NCBI GenBank assembly: GCA_900079685.1
Contig: LT599018.1
Coordinates: 2,411,625-2,475,624 of the forward strand
Origin: an uncultured delta proteobacterium
GTDB lineage: Bacteria > Desulfobacterota > Desulfovibrionia > Desulfovibrionales > Desulfovibrionaceae
Length of the DNA stretch: 64,000 bases
Reading direction: 5' to 3'
Of this stretch, positions 23,932 to 31,803 are shown piece by piece; the first letter of the stretch is position 1; each line of letters opens with the position of its first letter. A program made the position numbers and the translations under genes. Below the pieces are notes generated by a model that was given only the letters and a program-made list of their open reading frames with translations, did no database searches and was not told the origin of the DNA.

Positions 23932-25699
23932 CTTCCTGCACCCGGCCATCGCGTTCCTCGCCCTGGCCATTGCCCTGCCCTTCACGCGCGGCAAACAATG
24001 GCGCTGGCTGCTGCTGCTGCCGCCGGTCATCGCGGTGTACTCGGTCTTCACCATGTCCTTCGGCGACAATTTGACGCTGCACTGGCTGGGCCAGACCCTG
24101 CAACTCGGCCGGGTGGACAAGCTCTCCCTCATCTTCGCCCAGGTCTTTGCCGTGATGAGCCTTGCGGGCATGCTGTTCGCCATGCACGTGGACGACAAGC
24201 TCCAGCACATGATGGCCGCCCTGTACGTTTCCGGCGGGTTCGGCTGCGTGTTCGCCGGGGATTTCCTGACGCTCTTCCTCTTCTGGGAACTGATGAGCAT
24301 CGGCTCCACCTTCCTGGTGTTCTGCAACAGGACGCGGGAATCCACCTACGCGGCCTTCCGCTACTTCCTGTACCACACGGCGGGCGGGCTGTTCCTGCTC
24401 GGCGGGATGCTGCTGCGCTATAAAGCCACCGGCACCTTTGAATTCACCCACGCCGCGCCGGATATGCAGGAAACCTACAACTGGCTGATCCTGATCGGCT
24501 TCTGCGTGAACGCGGCCGTCGTGCCCCTGCACGCCTGGCTGCCGGACGCGTACCCGCGCGGCACGGTGACCGGCTCCGTGTTCATGTGCGCCTTTACCAC
24601 CAAAACGGCGGTGTACGTGCTGGCAAGGGGCTTCGCGGGCTGGGAGATCCTGGCCGTCGCGGGCACCATCATGGCTCTGTACGGCGTGCTGTACGCGTGC
24701 ATTGAAAACAACGCGCGGCGCATCCTCTCCTACCACATCGTCTCCCAGGTGGGGTACATGGTGGCGGGCATCGGGGTCGGCACGGCCATGACGCTCAACG
24801 GCGCATCCGCCCACGCGTATGCCCACATCCTGTATAAGGGCCTGCTCTTCATGGGCGCGGGCTGCGTTCTGTACGCCACCGGCACCGCGAAGCTGGACAA
24901 GCTCGGCGGCCTTGCCGCGCGGCTGCCCTGGGTCATGGTGCTCTACATGGTGGCGGCTCTTTCCATCTCCGGCATGCCGCTCTTCAACGGGTTCATCTCC
25001 AAAACCATGACCATCGCGGGCGCGGCGGAAGCCCACCGCTACCTGGTGGCTCTGGGTCTGGAAATCGCGGCGGTCGGCACGTTCATCTCCGTGGGCATCA
25101 AGCTGCCGTACTTCGCCTTCTGGGGCGGCAAGGCCACGGACCGGGCGCGGGTATTGAAGCCCATTCCCTGGAACATGTACGGCGGCATGGCGATTCTCGC
25201 GATTCTCTGCATCGCGCAGGGCATTTTCCCGGGCATCCTGTACGCCTACCTGCCCTTTGAGGTGGAACAGCAGTTCGTGCCCTGGACCGTGTGGAACGTG
25301 ATGCAGTCCGGCATGCTGCTCGGCTTCGCCGGGCTCGCCTTCTACCTCATGCGCAAGGTCATCACCCCCCACGAAGGGCTTAACCTCGACTTCGACATCG
25401 TGTACCGCGCCATCGGCGCCGCGGCCCTGGCGTTCGTCTGCAAGCCCATCGCCTGGATAGACGACCGCTGGACCAACGTATACGAAACCATAGGGCTGCG
25501 CTCCCTGATGGCCGCCGCCTTCGGCTCCTCCGTCTTTGACCGCAAGGCCATCGACGGCGTTGTGGACGGCTCGGTCTACGGCGTGGGCGCCATAGGGCGC
25601 TTCACCGCCAAGTCCCATAACGGCGACTTGCAGCGGTATCTCGGCATGGCCGTCATTCTTATCATGGTCGCTTTCGGCCTGTACTGGTACCTCGGGTAG
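23918..25699 (+). CDS. nuoL: NuoL-like antiporter subunit with C-terminal lateral segment
   Basis: A 593-residue membrane protein. The antiporter core has glutamate in LFLFWELMSIGSTF (about 124), lysine in TTKTAVYVL (about 228) and lysine in HILYKGLLFMGAG. The TM7 lysine that sits before P-x-H-x-WL in NuoL/M/N and MrpD is asparagine here (FCVNAAVVPLHAWLPDA, about residue 197). The C-terminal 90 residues (including VVDGSVYGVGAIG and a last membrane segment) resemble the lateral-helix end of NuoL, so this is the best NuoL candidate; 'Na+/H+ antiporter subunit D' is the alternative name. AGAGGA precedes the start. Confidence 0.85.
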   Translation: MATFNFLHPAIAFLALAIALPFTRGKQWRWLLLLPPVIAVYSVFTMSFGDNLTLHWLGQTLQLGRVDKLSLIFAQVFAVMSLAGMLFAMHVDDKLQHMMAALYVSGGFGCVFAGDFLTLFLFWELMSIGSTFLVFCNRTRESTYAAFRYFLYHTAGGLFLLGGMLLRYKATGTFEFTHAAPDMQETYNWLILIGFCVNAAVVPLHAWLPDAYPRGTVTGSVFMCAFTTKTAVYVLARGFAGWEILAVAGTIMALYGVLYACIENNARRILSYHIVSQVGYMVAGIGVGTAMTLNGASAHAYAHILYKGLLFMGAGCVLYATGTAKLDKLGGLAARLPWVMVLYMVAALSISGMPLFNGFISKTMTIAGAAEAHRYLVALGLEIAAVGTFISVGIKLPYFAFWGGKATDRARVLKPIPWNMYGGMAILAILCIAQGIFPGILYAYLPFEVEQQFVPWTVWNVMQSGMLLGFAGLAFYLMRKVITPHEGLNLDFDIVYRAIGAAALAFVCKPIAWIDDRWTNVYETIGLRSLMAAAFGSSVFDRKAIDGVVDGSVYGVGAIGRFTAKSHNGDLQRYLGMAVILIMVAFGLYWYLG

Positions 25700-25733
25700 C
25701 CCCGCGAGAACGTAATACTTACGGAGAAGCCTC

Positions 25734-27515
25734 GTGAATTCATTTCCGGTTTTAACATCGCTCTTAGTGCTGCCGCTGGTGGCGTCGCTCCTGGTCGCGT
25801 TCATCAAGGACGATCTGATGATCCGGCGCGTCACGCTCGTCGCGTCCCTCGCGGAACTGGTGCTGACGCTGCCGCTCATCGCCTTCGTGCCGGACGGCGG
25901 GTTCCAGTTCGTGGAGAACGTGGCCTGGGTTCCCGCCTGGGACATCAACTACCACCTGGCGGTCGACGGCATCAGCATCCTCATGATCTGGCTGACGGTC
26001 GCGACGCTCCCCATGTGCGTGCTCTGCTCCTGGACCTACATAGGCAAGCGCATCAAAGAGTTCCACATCTGCCTTCTGCTGATGACCGCCGCCTGCATAG
26101 GCGTGTTCGCGGCCATGGACTTCGTGCTGTTCTGGGTCTGCTGGGAAGCCATGCTCATCCCCATGTACCTCTTGATCGCGGTCTGGGGCGGGGACGAAAA
26201 GCGGTACGCCTCCATCAAGTTCTTCCTGTACACCCTGGCCGGTTCCTGCCTCTTGCTGGCCGCCATCGTGGCCTTCCGCGTGATCGGCGGGACCTTCTCC
26301 ATCCCGGAACTCATGCAGAAGAGCTTCTCCTTCCGCTTCCAATTCTGGGCGTTCCTGGCGATGGCCCTGGCCTTCGCGGTGAAAGTGCCCATGTTCCCGT
26401 TCCATACCTGGCTGCCCGCCGCCCACGTGCAGGCGCCGTCCGCCGGGTCCGTGATTCTGGCGGCCGTGCTCCTGAAAATGGGCGCGTACGGCTTCCTCCG
26501 CTTCTGCCTGCCCATGACCCCCATGGCCAGCGACTACTTCGCCCCGCTCATGATCGGCATTTCCATCGTGTCCATCCTGTACGGGGGGTTCGTGGCGCTG
26601 GGCCAGAACGACATCAAGAAGCTCGTCGCCTATTCCTCCGTGGCCCACATGGGCTTTGTGACGCTGGGGATCTTCCTCTTCGACCAGCAGGGCGTGCAGG
26701 GCGCGCTGTTGCAGATGCTCAACCACGGCATCATCACCGGCGCGCTCTTCATGATGATCGGCACCATTTACGAACGCAGCCACAGCCGCGAGATCACCAA
26801 AAACCTGGGCCTCGGGAAATACCTCCCGGCCTTCATGGGCTTCTGGGGCCTGTTCGCCCTGGCGTCCCTCTCCTTCCCCGGCACCAACGGGTTTGTGGGT
26901 GAAATTCTGGTCTTCGCGGCCGCGTTCCGGGTTGACCCGCTCGTCGGCGCGTTCATCGTGCCCGGCGCGCTGCTCTCCGCCGCGTACATGTTCCGCGTGT
27001 CCCTGAAAATGGCCTGGGGCACCCCGGCCAGCCCGGTGGCGGACGATGACCACGGCCACGGCGAAGCCCACGCCGCCGAAGCGCATGCTCCCGCCGCTCC
27101 CGAAGCCGGTCACGGCGGCCACGGCCATGGTCATGACCATCATGACGATGACAAGCAAAGCAAGTGGCCGGACCTCAACTTCCGCGAATGGAGCTACTGC
27201 GCCATCCCGGCGGTTCTGGTCCTGATAATCGGGCTTGCCCCGACCCCCCTCCTGAACATGGTGACCCCGTCCGTGGACAAGCTCCTTACCGATTACACCG
27301 TGCGGTCCAACAAAGCGGTGGTGGCCTCCATCGACGGTTCGGAAGTGGTGCGCTCCACCCTGTTCGCCTCCACGGCCGTGAAGATGGTCATGGAGCCGGG
27401 CCAGGCTTCCAGCATCGCCGCCATCCACCTTGATACCCTTGCGGCAAGCTCCGTGCCCGCCGTCATAGCCGATGTCGCCATTGTCGTGGCAGCCAACCAA
27501 GGAGAGACGAAGTGA
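25734..27515 (+). CDS. nuoM: NADH-quinone oxidoreductase subunit M with His-rich extension
   Basis: A 593-residue NuoM with 14 or so hydrophobic segments. Key residues are glutamate in LFWVCWEAMLIPMYL, lysine in AFAVKVPMFPFHTWLP, lysine in AVLLKMGAYG and glutamate in NGFVGEILVF. A histidine-rich loop (about 437-472; HGGHGHGHDHHDDD) precedes the final membrane segment, followed by a tail of about 80 residues not found in typical NuoM of 500 residues. GTG is the start, with CGGAGA upstream. The stop overlaps nuoN. Confidence 0.92.
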   Translation: MNSFPVLTSLLVLPLVASLLVAFIKDDLMIRRVTLVASLAELVLTLPLIAFVPDGGFQFVENVAWVPAWDINYHLAVDGISILMIWLTVATLPMCVLCSWTYIGKRIKEFHICLLLMTAACIGVFAAMDFVLFWVCWEAMLIPMYLLIAVWGGDEKRYASIKFFLYTLAGSCLLLAAIVAFRVIGGTFSIPELMQKSFSFRFQFWAFLAMALAFAVKVPMFPFHTWLPAAHVQAPSAGSVILAAVLLKMGAYGFLRFCLPMTPMASDYFAPLMIGISIVSILYGGFVALGQNDIKKLVAYSSVAHMGFVTLGIFLFDQQGVQGALLQMLNHGIITGALFMMIGTIYERSHSREITKNLGLGKYLPAFMGFWGLFALASLSFPGTNGFVGEILVFAAAFRVDPLVGAFIVPGALLSAAYMFRVSLKMAWGTPASPVADDDHGHGEAHAAEAHAPAAPEAGHGGHGHGHDHHDDDKQSKWPDLNFREWSYCAIPAVLVLIIGLAPTPLLNMVTPSVDKLLTDYTVRSNKAVVASIDGSEVVRSTLFASTAVKMVMEPGQASSIAAIHLDTLAASSVPAVIADVAIVVAANQGETK

Positions 27516-28927
27516 CCTTTCTCTGCCAAACCGCCCCTGAGGGCGTCATGTTCATCCTTGTGCTGGTGCTGTTCGCGGCCAGCGCGCTCGGCGAAAGGTT
27601 CCCGAGCCCGGTGGCCAAGTGGCTGCCGATCGGCTCCGCCATCGTGCTCGCGGTTTCCGCGCTGGGGCTTTGCGCTTCCGGCTCGCTGTTCGCGGGCGCG
27701 TACCGCGTCGATATCCTGTCCCAGTTCTTCAAGCTCGCCATTGCCCTGGGTTTCTGTTTCGTGGTGGTCAACACCCTGAAACAGCCCACCCTGGAAAACG
27801 CCCAGAAGAGCGACTATTACCTCTTCATGGGCCTCTCGGCCTGGGGTTTGATGCTCCTCGCCTCCACCGTGGAACTGGTGACGCTGTACCTGGCCCTGGA
27901 ACTCTCTTCCTACAGCCTGTATGTGCTGATCCCGATCCGCGGCAGAACCCGCGAAAGCGCGGAAGCCGGCGCCAAGTACATCCTGTTCGGCGCGGCCGCC
28001 ACGGCGCTGAGCCTGTACGGCCTCTCGCACATCATCGCGTCCCAGCACACCACGTACATCGCGGATCTCATGAGCAAGGACTGGAGCTTCGCCACCAACC
28101 CCGAAGCAGTCATGGGCATGGGCCTGTTCCTCTGCGGCATGTTCTACAAGCTGGCGCTCTTCCCCTTCCACTTCTGGTGCCCGGACGTCTACCAGGGCGC
28201 GAGCAACGAAACCGCCGCCTTTGTGGCGACGCTTCCCAAGCTCGGCGCGGTCATCATCCTTATCCGGCTGGCCGCCTGCCTCAAGCCCGGCCTGGAACTG
28301 ACCAACTGCCTGGCCGGTCTCGCCCTGATTTCCATGACCTTCGGCAACCTCTGCGCCCTGGCCCAGAAAGACTTGAAGCGTCTGCTCGGGTTCTCCTCGG
28401 TGGCGCACGCGGGGTACATCATCGTCGGTCTGGTCGCGGGCACCCCCAAGGGCATGGCCGCCGCCGCCTTCTACGCCCTGGCCTACGTCATCATGAACAT
28501 GCTCTGCTTCTGGGTGGTTTCCCGCGTGGCCTCGGACGGCCGCAACCTGGAACTCAAAGACCTCAACGGTCTCTATAAGCGCAACCCCTACCTCGCCTTC
28601 TCCCTGGCCGTCGGGGCCTTCGCCCTGGTGGGGCTGCCCCCGACCATCGGGTTCATGGGCAAGCTCTTCCTGCTGACCGCCGCCTGGGATCACGGGTACG
28701 ACTGGCTGATCATCGGCCTGGTGCTCAACAGCGCCATCGCCATCTACTACTATCTCTCCCTCGTGCGCCACGCCTATACCGAGGAAGACGGCCCGGCGGT
28801 GCAGCCCGACAACTCCCTGTTCTCCTCCGCCGGCGCCATGGTGCTCGCCACCCTGGCCCTGCTCTTCGGTATCGTGCCCGCCTTTGTCTTCAACCTCGCG
28901 GTCAAAGCCGGAGAGGCTATGATGTAA
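27512..28927 (+). CDS. nuoN: NADH-quinone oxidoreductase subunit N
   Basis: A 471-residue antiporter-like subunit with glutamate in LYLALELSSYSLYVL and lysines in GMFYKLALFPFHFWCPDVY and ATLPKLGAV; IGFMGKLFLL is near the end. The start is GTG with AAGGAGA upstream, overlapping nuoM by four bases. It is the last gene of the nuo operon; GC-rich hairpins and a terminator follow. Confidence 0.94.
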   Translation: MTFLCQTAPEGVMFILVLVLFAASALGERFPSPVAKWLPIGSAIVLAVSALGLCASGSLFAGAYRVDILSQFFKLAIALGFCFVVVNTLKQPTLENAQKSDYYLFMGLSAWGLMLLASTVELVTLYLALELSSYSLYVLIPIRGRTRESAEAGAKYILFGAAATALSLYGLSHIIASQHTTYIADLMSKDWSFATNPEAVMGMGLFLCGMFYKLALFPFHFWCPDVYQGASNETAAFVATLPKLGAVIILIRLAACLKPGLELTNCLAGLALISMTFGNLCALAQKDLKRLLGFSSVAHAGYIIVGLVAGTPKGMAAAAFYALAYVIMNMLCFWVVSRVASDGRNLELKDLNGLYKRNPYLAFSLAVGAFALVGLPPTIGFMGKLFLLTAAWDHGYDWLIIGLVLNSAIAIYYYLSLVRHAYTEEDGPAVQPDNSLFSSAGAMVLATLALLFGIVPAFVFNLAVKAGEAMM

Positions 28928-28932
28928 TGACG

Positions 28933-29005
28933 CGCCGGGGAAGGGGGAACCTTTCTTGGAAGAAAGGTTCCCCTTTCCCCGGACCCCATCCCCCTCCAAA
29001 GAACT
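28933..29005. repeat. GC-rich 3'-end hairpin repeat, copy 2
   Basis: Starts six bases after the nuoN stop. Arms GGGGAAGGGGGAACCTTTCTT and AAGAAAGGTTCCCCTTTCCCC pair almost perfectly (28937-28980), followed by GGACCCCATCCCCCTCC, the family flank in reverse orientation. Confidence 0.75.
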
Positions 29006-29029
29006 TCGCTGGGGTGGATTACGGAAATA

Positions 29030-29064
29030 AAAAACGCTGGTGCTTTTGGGCATCAGCGTTTTTG
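29030..29064. terminator. Bidirectional terminator between nuoN and the 88-residue gene
   Basis: AAAAACGCTGGTGC, short loop, then GCATCAGCGTTTTTGC: a stem bounded by A-run and T-run that can act in both directions at this convergent junction. Confidence 0.85.
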
Positions 29065-29084
29065 CTTATCTAAAGGAAATCCCG

Positions 29085-29135
29085 GTTATCCCCCCTATCG
29101 GGGTAAAGGAAGGGAGAGGGTTCCCCTCTCCCCGG
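29085..29135. repeat. GC-rich 3'-end hairpin repeat, copy 3
   Basis: CCCCCTATCGGGGTAAAGGA followed by GGGAGAGGG-TTCC-CCTCTCCCC, abutting the 3' end of the 88-residue gene (29138). Confidence 0.65.
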
Positions 29136-29137
29136 TT

Positions 29138-29404
29138 TCACGACTCCTCGTTGACGAGGGTGCCGCCTTTGCCCAGGGTTTTGAGGACGTCGGCATCGAT
29201 GAGGGATGTGGCTTTTATCGTGTAGCTTTCTTTCGTCTGGTTGTGTGGGAGGGTTTTTGACCACTCCTGATACGCTTTGGCTTCCTCGAGGAACTTCAAA
29301 CTCTCCGCGATGACGTTCAACGACTCCCTTTCCTGCGTGAAGGCGGGCGCGGAGAGGGCCTTGGTCATGGGCTGCAAGGCGTCGAATGGTTTATACGGTT
29401 TCAT
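29138..29404 (-). CDS. Small hypothetical protein (88 aa)
   Basis: An 88-residue soluble, mildly helical protein (SLNVIAESLKFLEEAKAY; IKATSLIDADVLKTL) with no signal peptide or membrane segment. AGGAGAG seven bases or so upstream of the ATG supports expression. No family was recognised and the neighbours (nuo operon, DinB-like gene) give no functional hint. Confidence 0.6.
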   Translation of the reverse strand: MKPYKPFDALQPMTKALSAPAFTQERESLNVIAESLKFLEEAKAYQEWSKTLPHNQTKESYTIKATSLIDADVLKTLGKGGTLVNEES

Positions 29405-29765
29405 GGGGCGCTCTCCTGCTCATACCCTCTTATCGGCACTCTTGCGGTTTTCTTAAGGGGTATTTCTGCAAACGGTACATAACCGCTCTTTACTCCACAT
29501 AGTACGGAATAGATATTGGCGTAAAATCCGATTGCCTTATGCGGGGATATTCGTCTGTTTAGTATTGATATGCCATGGGCTGTACACTCTTTGTATAGAC
29601 ACGGGACGGCCGGCGCGGCGCTTTTCCGCGCCGAAGACAGTCCGGAAGGCGTCTTTTTGCGGGTAACCCGGCGGGAGATTTCGGCGCATTTATTGTCTGG
29701 CGTCTTTTCTCGCGGCGGCGTATTGCTGTGAATGGATGGACCCATCACAACAAAGGAGAGGAATC
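29405..29765. other. Gene-free interval upstream of two divergent genes
   Basis: About 360 bases between the 88-residue gene and the DinB-like gene, less GC-rich than its surroundings. It must contain both promoters. A 115-residue minus-strand frame here has no ribosome-binding site or recognisable sequence, and I see no structured RNA. Confidence 0.5.
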
Positions 29766-30245
29766 ATGGACCCTGTGATTGATGTTTTCAAACAGGAATT
29801 TGACCGCTTCCACGGCATTCTGCTGCAGCAGGTGGACGCCTGCCCGAGCGAGGAGGCCTGGTTGGAGAAAACCGGCAAGTTCGCTTACTGGTGGCATTTC
29901 ATGCACGTCTTGTCCGTTGTGGAATATTACGCCCTGCCCCTGGGCGCGCCTTCGCGGCAGAAGTATTTTTCCCGCGACGTCGTCATGTTCAAGGCCGAGC
30001 CGGACCGCGCCCTGACGCGGGACGAAGTGCGCTCCCTCGCCGCCGCGATGCAGGAACTGGCCCACGCCTATTTCGCCACCCAGACCGAAAAGACCCTCAT
30101 GGCGAAGAACGAGGGCGCGAGCGCGGCGCTCGGCAAGGAATTCACCAACCTGAACGCGCTCATCGGCCTGGTCCGCCATTACAACTATCATATCGGCTGT
30201 ATAGACTCCATTCTCCGCGCCAAAGGGAAACCCGGCATTTATTAG
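29766..30245 (+). CDS. DinB-like four-helix protein
   Basis: A 159-residue protein with the DinB/YfiT-like four-helix layout: an N-terminal helix FKQEFDRFHGILLQQVD, WWHFMHVLSVVEYYALPL with a putative metal-ligand histidine, and RHYNYHIGCIDSILR with further histidines near the C-terminus. Family members bind a divalent metal and often act as thiol-dependent transferases; function here is unknown. ATG 29766 has AAGGAGAGG upstream; ATG 29736 does not. Confidence 0.7.
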   Translation: MDPVIDVFKQEFDRFHGILLQQVDACPSEEAWLEKTGKFAYWWHFMHVLSVVEYYALPLGAPSRQKYFSRDVVMFKAEPDRALTRDEVRSLAAAMQELAHAYFATQTEKTLMAKNEGASAALGKEFTNLNALIGLVRHYNYHIGCIDSILRAKGKPGIY

Positions 30246-30280
30246 AGCATTTCGCCGGAGACCGCCCCAAAAAATTCATC

Positions 30281-30322
30281 AATGCGAAACAGCCCGCGAT
30301 GCATCGCGGGCTGTTTCGCATT
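30281..30322. terminator. 42-bp perfect palindrome between convergent genes
   Basis: A fully symmetric 42-base sequence (arms starting AATGCGAAACAGCCCGCGAT) lies between the DinB-like gene and the small membrane-protein gene. It can fold as a long hairpin in either transcript, so bidirectional termination is the likely role; no clean T-run is attached. Confidence 0.7.
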
Positions 30323-30340
30323 CCTGTCTTTTTTGATCTC

Positions 30341-30589
30341 TTATCGCCCTCTGAGCTTCGAAACGAGAAAAAGCGCCCCCCAGGTTCCCAAAACAAGAAA
30401 CGGAAAAACCAGGGCTTGCAACAGGGTTAATTCGGCGGTGCCCAACCCGGCGTAGAGAAAACGGATCAAAAAGCTCGCGCTGCCGCCCGTGGCAACAGCC
30501 AGGAAGAAACAGCGCCTGCCCGCCGGGCCGGTAAAAATGAATATCGCCGCCGCCAGCAAAAGAAACACGCCGTACTGTATCTTGAGCAT
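30341..30589 (-). CDS. Small integral membrane protein (82 aa)
   Basis: An 82-residue protein with three likely membrane segments (YGVFLLLAAAIFIF, CFFLAVATGGSASFLIRF, ALVFPFLVLGTWGALFL) and a short basic end KLRGR. AGGAAG lies upstream of the ATG. It is 26 bases after the HTH gene on the same strand and may share its transcript. No family recognised. Confidence 0.6.
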   Translation of the reverse strand: MLKIQYGVFLLLAAAIFIFTGPAGRRCFFLAVATGGSASFLIRFLYAGLGTAELTLLQALVFPFLVLGTWGALFLVSKLRGR

Positions 30590-30615
30590 TCCATCTTCCT
30601 TTTCCCCCGGTTCTT

Positions 30616-31686
30616 CTACTCCCCGCCGCTCAGGCTGCCGACGAAGCCGACGAACTCGGCGGGGTGGACGTTTTCGTCATTGGTCGCGAACCCGACCAAC
30701 TCCACAACACCCACGCCGCTCTGGCTCATGGCTTCTTTCAGCTGCAACCGCCACTTGCCGGGTTTTTCCGCCCCTGGCTGGGTGAGGGTGGCCACCCAAT
30801 CGTTGTTGACCTGTTCCCAATGCAGGGAAAAATGCTCGCCCGGCTGCCTGCCGTATACAAGTAACGCTTTGAAATCATTTAATGTAAACCGCCCGCGAGA
30901 CTTGCCGCCCGCGCCGATATAGGTGCCTTCCATGGTGCGGACCACCATGGGTTTGAGTAAAAACGCGCGGGGCGGGTCCTGGGACATGTTTTGCGGCGCC
31001 GGGGCGGGCTGCGGCGCGGCGGCAGTTGACGGAAACTGCACGATTTTGGATGAGGCTTCCGTCTCGCCGGAGGGGCCTTTGGCCCTATCCGCGAGCGAGC
31101 GCATGATCTGGGCGGCGTCCACCATGTTGGCGGCCGCCTGGTGCAGCACCTCGGTCACGCCCTGGACCTCGTTGAGGCGCTGCAGCTGCTGGAGCGGCAT
31201 GAGGGCGTTGCGCAAGTATCCTTGCAGGTCTTCCAGCACGGCCTTGAAATCCGCTGTCTGCACCCCGCCTTCGCGGGGGGCGCCGGCTTCCGCGACCGTG
31301 GCTTCCAGCCTGTCCATGCGGTCCATGATGCTGCCCTGCTGCTGCAGGAGCGTCACCATGCTCTTGGCCAGGTTGCTGAGCGCGATGGTAAATTCCTGGG
31401 GCATGCCCCCGGGGGCCTGGGCCTGCTGCGGTTCGTCCCTGGCGACCAGGGATATCCAGGGGAACTCCTGGGACAGGCGGCCGCGCACTTCCTCCACGGA
31501 CATGCCGAGATCGAAGAGGTCCCGGATGCGGGTGGCAACAGCCACGGCCTCGGGCAAAAACCGGATGGGCTTGCCGGAACTCGCCACCGGGATACACTCC
31601 GGAAACTTGCGGCGGTAGCTCTTGATGGTGGTTTCGGAAACCTTGAGCTTCCGGGCGAGGTCCTTGTGGGTGTAGGTCTGGGACAT
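30616..31686 (-). CDS. MerR-type HTH protein with C-terminal unknown domain
   Basis: A 356-residue protein. Residues 1-75 form a MerR-like winged HTH (HKDLARKLKVSETTIKSYRR, then a helix with DLGMSVEEVRGRL). A central region (about 95-200) looks helical and glutamine-rich (LLQQQGSIMDRMDRLEATVAE), suggesting coiled-coil oligomerisation. The last 110 residues are a compact, probably beta-rich domain (TYIGAGGKSRGRFTLNDFK). A strong inverted repeat overlapping its -10 element suggests autoregulation. Targets are unknown. Confidence 0.75.
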   Translation of the reverse strand: MSQTYTHKDLARKLKVSETTIKSYRRKFPECIPVASSGKPIRFLPEAVAVATRIRDLFDLGMSVEEVRGRLSQEFPWISLVARDEPQQAQAPGGMPQEFTIALSNLAKSMVTLLQQQGSIMDRMDRLEATVAEAGAPREGGVQTADFKAVLEDLQGYLRNALMPLQQLQRLNEVQGVTEVLHQAAANMVDAAQIMRSLADRAKGPSGETEASSKIVQFPSTAAAPQPAPAPQNMSQDPPRAFLLKPMVVRTMEGTYIGAGGKSRGRFTLNDFKALLVYGRQPGEHFSLHWEQVNNDWVATLTQPGAEKPGKWRLQLKEAMSQSGVGVVELVGFATNDENVHPAEFVGFVGSLSGGE

Positions 31687-31712
31687 GGCTCCCCCTCTTT
31701 ACCATGCGAGAT

Positions 31713-31755
31713 GTGATATTATAACGTTAAGCTATCGGTAACCACATAATATCAC
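31713..31755 (-). promoter_or_regulatory. Operator-like nested inverted repeat and -10 box upstream of the HTH gene
   Basis: GTGATATTAT (31713-31722) and ATAATATCAC (31746-31755) are perfect 10-base arms, with inner GTTA/TAAC arms. On the minus strand a perfect TATAAT (31718-31723) lies in the left arm, 31 bases from the start codon. A repressor bound here would block the promoter, as expected for an autoregulated HTH gene. Confidence 0.65.
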
Positions 31756-31803
31756 GCACGTCAAGTGGGGAAAGGGAGGGGGAGAGTTATTATATTCCGC
31801 CGG

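Noticed and set aside
22072-28927. Very long minus-strand frames opposite the antiporter-like genes
   Set aside because: Low-complexity, charged translations of the reverse strand of clear membrane-protein genes, with no ribosome-binding sites.
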